Shown here one piece after another: positions 7,318-8,210 of a stretch of 8,210 nucleotides of DNA. The notes below the pieces were generated by a model that saw only the letters and a program-made list of their open reading frames with translations, searched no databases and had not been told where the DNA came from. Each line of letters opens with the position of its first letter. Within the stretch, counting starts at the first letter, position 1. The position numbers and the translations under genes are program-made. The DNA is from Clostridiaceae bacterium (GTDB lineage: Bacteria; Bacillota; Clostridia; Oscillospirales; Acutalibacteraceae), in NCBI GenBank assembly GCA_016292705.1, contig JAEDHZ010000061.1, forward strand, positions 1-8,210, given 5' to 3'.

Positions 7318-7462
7318 TTTTCCACACTGAAATGCAATTTTTTAACATTTTATGTGGAGTTTTCAACGGATGTTTGCGAATTTTCCACAAACTTTCCACG
7401 AAAAATGTGGAATTTTCAACATCGTACTATTTTTATCCACAAAATGAGGAAAGTTTTCAACA
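7318..7462 (+). promoter_or_regulatory. phased array of DnaA-box-like 9-mers (possible origin or DnaA-binding region)
   Basis: Measured against TTWTNCACA, exact boxes are TTTTCCACA at 7318, TTTTCCACA at 7381 and TTATCCACA at 7433. One-mismatch copies are TTTTTAACA at 7339 and TTTTCAACA at 7413 and 7454. Two-mismatch copies are TTTTCAACG at 7360 and CTTTCCACG at 7392. All are on the plus strand. Start-to-start steps are 21, 21, 21, 11, 21, 20 and 21 bp, multiples of the helical repeat, so the boxes share one face of the helix. An inverted TTTTCAACG copy lies at 7479-7487. DnaA boxes of this kind mark bacterial origins, DnaA-titration sites and DnaA-regulated promoters. No dnaA or dnaN gene is in the window, so which of these applies is not decided. 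Confidence 0.7.
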
Positions 7463-7491
7463 CTTCAACACTGAAAAACGTTGAAAACTTT
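7450..7491. repeat. 12-bp perfect inverted repeat closing the DnaA-box array
   Basis: AAAGTTTTCAAC (7450-7461) is the exact reverse complement of 7480-7491, with an 18-nt spacer. Each arm carries a DnaA-box-like TTTTCAAC. The right arm runs into a T-rich stretch ending near 7500, so the structure also resembles a weak plus-strand terminator, although no plus-strand gene precedes it. Confidence 0.6.
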
Positions 7492-7648
7492 TTGTTTTTT
7501 GTCGTGTAAAGGAAAACTGTTTACGAGTGTAAAGGGGAAGAGCTTTTCATAGCAACTTCTAACTATCGAAAAAGGACGAAAAAAGGAAAAACAACGGCTG
7601 AGGAGAATTATATATTGCAACCTGAATCTTTGTATGATAAAATTATTT

Positions 7649-7654
7649 AGGTGA
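7649..7654 (+). promoter_or_regulatory. ribosome binding site of the transposase gene
   Basis: AGGTGA, 5 nt before the ATG at 7660. It favours that ATG over the in-frame GTG at 7651, which lies inside the site itself. Confidence 0.7.
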
Positions 7655-7659
7655 TAAAA

Positions 7660-8160
7660 ATGGAATTTACAAGACGAAAATCTCCGCGCCTGAAAGGGTT
7701 TGATTATAATACGCCCGGAATATATTTTATTACAATTTGCACATACAAAATGCGTATGCTGTTTTGGGAAGAACCAATGTGTGTAAAACCGCTGCCGGTC
7801 GCAGATCGTCTTAATTTTGCGGGAAAAATTGCAGATGACGCAGTTAGAAATTTATCAAACATGTTTCCGGTCATAATTGACAAATATGTTGTTATGCCTA
7901 ATCATATCCATATGCTGATTAGGATAGAAAATAATAACATTAAAACAAAAACAGGATTGATGTCACGGGTTGTCGGATGTCTGAAAATGAGGATTTCAAA
8001 GAAACTTCATGATTTAAACGTTGAAGATATTATTTGGCAAAGATCTTTTCACGATCATATAATACGCAATGAAGAAGAATATGAGAGAATTTGGGATTAT
8101 ATTCAAAATAATCCGTGTAAATGGGAACATGATTGCTTCTTTAAAAGAAATTATCCGTAG
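7660..8160 (+). CDS. REP-associated tyrosine transposase (RAYT, Y1/IS200-like)
   Basis: A 166-residue protein of the Y1 transposase superfamily, the HUH single-strand endonucleases that cut REP-type hairpins. The N-terminus (RRKSPRLKGFDYNTPGIYFITICT) is the usual RAYT opening. The HUH motif is H82-I-H84 in VVMPNHIHMLI. The catalytic tyrosine is Y147 in WDYIQNNP, matching by position the Y115 context (VDYI..NP) of E. coli TnpA_REP as I recall it. WQRSFHDHIIRNEEEY (126-141) is also conserved. Length is normal for the family and no frameshift is seen, so the gene looks intact. No IS200/IS605 ends or tnpB are present; single-copy RAYTs are typically domesticated and tied to scattered REPs. Such a REP follows directly and shares the stop codon. 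GC is low (about 33% in one hand-counted line). Confidence 0.92.
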   Translation: MEFTRRKSPRLKGFDYNTPGIYFITICTYKMRMLFWEEPMCVKPLPVADRLNFAGKIADDAVRNLSNMFPVIIDKYVVMPNHIHMLIRIENNNIKTKTGLMSRVVGCLKMRISKKLHDLNVEDIIWQRSFHDHIIRNEEEYERIWDYIQNNPCKWEHDCFFKRNYP

Positions 8161-8181
8161 GGGCGTCGCTTGAGGCGCCCT
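8157..8181 (+). repeat. REP-like palindrome with GTAG foot, overlapping the transposase stop codon
   Basis: GTAG at 8157-8160 is followed at once by a 7-bp GC-rich stem (8161-8167 with 8174-8180, one G-T pair) and a 6-nt loop, with a further possible G-T pair between 8160 and 8181. GTAG next to a hairpin is the structure that E. coli TnpA_REP recognises. The TAG of this tetranucleotide is the stop codon of the transposase. There is no T-tract after the stem, so a terminator is less likely. Confidence 0.75.
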
Positions 8182-8186
8182 GATAC

Positions 8187-8210
8187 TTTACCCATTGCAC
8201 CATTTACCCA
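8187..8210. repeat. start of a possible 16-bp tandem repeat cut by the window end
   Basis: TTTACCCA occurs at 8187-8194 and again at 8203-8210, a period of 16 bp. Only one and a half units are visible, so it could be chance. Confidence 0.3.

Larger units (their letters stand above)
7154..7659. other. AT-rich intergenic region between divergent genes, with DnaA-box array
   Basis: This stretch of about 500 nt has no convincing gene. From left to right it holds the minus-strand promoter (7196-7224), a 9-bp inverted repeat (7254-7283), the phased DnaA-box-like array (7318-7462), a 12-bp inverted repeat (7450-7491), a direct repeat GTGTAAAGG at 7504-7512 and 7527-7535, a purine-rich tract (about 7566-7590), and the leader of the transposase gene. 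The open frame at 7303-7509 is a by-product of the 21-bp repeats. Confidence 0.8.

Noticed and set aside
7318..7462. Short regularly spaced repeats as a CRISPR array
   Set aside because: The repeated unit is only 9 bp, varies in sequence, and is spaced by about 12 bp; CRISPR repeats and spacers are far longer, and no cas gene is present.
7303..7509. 68-codon plus-strand open frame with repeated Phe-Ser-Thr
   Set aside because: It has no ribosome site, and the FST repetition comes from TTTTCCACA-like boxes at 21-bp (seven-codon) steps; the 32-bp and 20-bp steps then break the pattern. It is a by-product of the DNA repeat.
7633..7638. TATGAT as the -10 of a transposase promoter
   Set aside because: The nearest -35-like hexamer (TTGCAA, 7615-7620) is only 12 nt away, and the start site would fall on the ribosome site.
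8157..8181. GC-rich hairpin after the transposase as a rho-independent terminator
   Set aside because: No T-tract follows the stem (the next bases are TGATACTTTACCC), and the GTAG foot fits a REP element better.

Overview
The window reads like chromosome from a low-GC Gram-positive gut bacterium, most likely a Clostridia member near Oscillospiraceae/Ruminococcaceae. The reasons are a BspA-type leucine-rich-repeat surface protein with a Cys/His-rich tail that I recall from that group, a fibronectin-III/peptidase S11 wall enzyme, a Firmicutes-like GH2 beta-galactosidase, and strong GGAGG-type ribosome binding sites. No rRNA, tRNA, CRISPR array or complete insertion sequence is visible.

Layout, left to right. 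(1) 1-1022, plus strand: the 3' part of a BspA-type LRR surface protein, closed by a bidirectional terminator at 1065-1104. (2) 1123-1926, minus strand: a short-chain dehydrogenase/reductase with its own sigma-A-like promoter at 1975-2002. (3) 2097-5234 and 5261-7153, minus strand: a probable two-gene operon. An exported D-Ala-D-Ala carboxypeptidase-like protein with three FnIII modules is transcribed first, from a promoter at 7196-7224. A cytoplasmic LacZ-type GH2 beta-galactosidase starts 26 nt after it, and a hairpin at 2051-2078 follows. (4) 7154-7659: a roughly 500-nt AT-rich intergenic region. It carries an array of DnaA-box-like 9-mers on one strand spaced 20-21 bp (one gap is 11 bp), plus two inverted repeats. 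(5) 7660-8160, plus strand: a REP-associated tyrosine transposase (RAYT), whose stop codon lies inside a GTAG tetranucleotide at the foot of a REP-like hairpin. A 16-bp-period repeat then runs into the window edge.

How the parts relate. The wall enzyme and the beta-galactosidase are probably co-transcribed, but no sugar transporter or regulator is in view, so their joint role is open. Genes point away from the DnaA-box array on both sides: the minus-strand genes (SDR, lacZ, carboxypeptidase) to its left, the transposase to its right. This is compatible with a replication origin or another DnaA-controlled site. However, dnaA, dnaN and rpmH are not visible, and the LRR gene further left runs the other way. 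Base composition is mosaic: single-line hand counts give about 30-33% GC in the LRR and transposase genes against about 55% in a lacZ line, suggesting different histories.

The most interesting items are the helically phased DnaA-box array, the stop-codon/GTAG/REP overlap, the Cys/His tail of the LRR protein, and the Asn-to-Gly change in the SxN motif of the carboxypeptidase-like enzyme.
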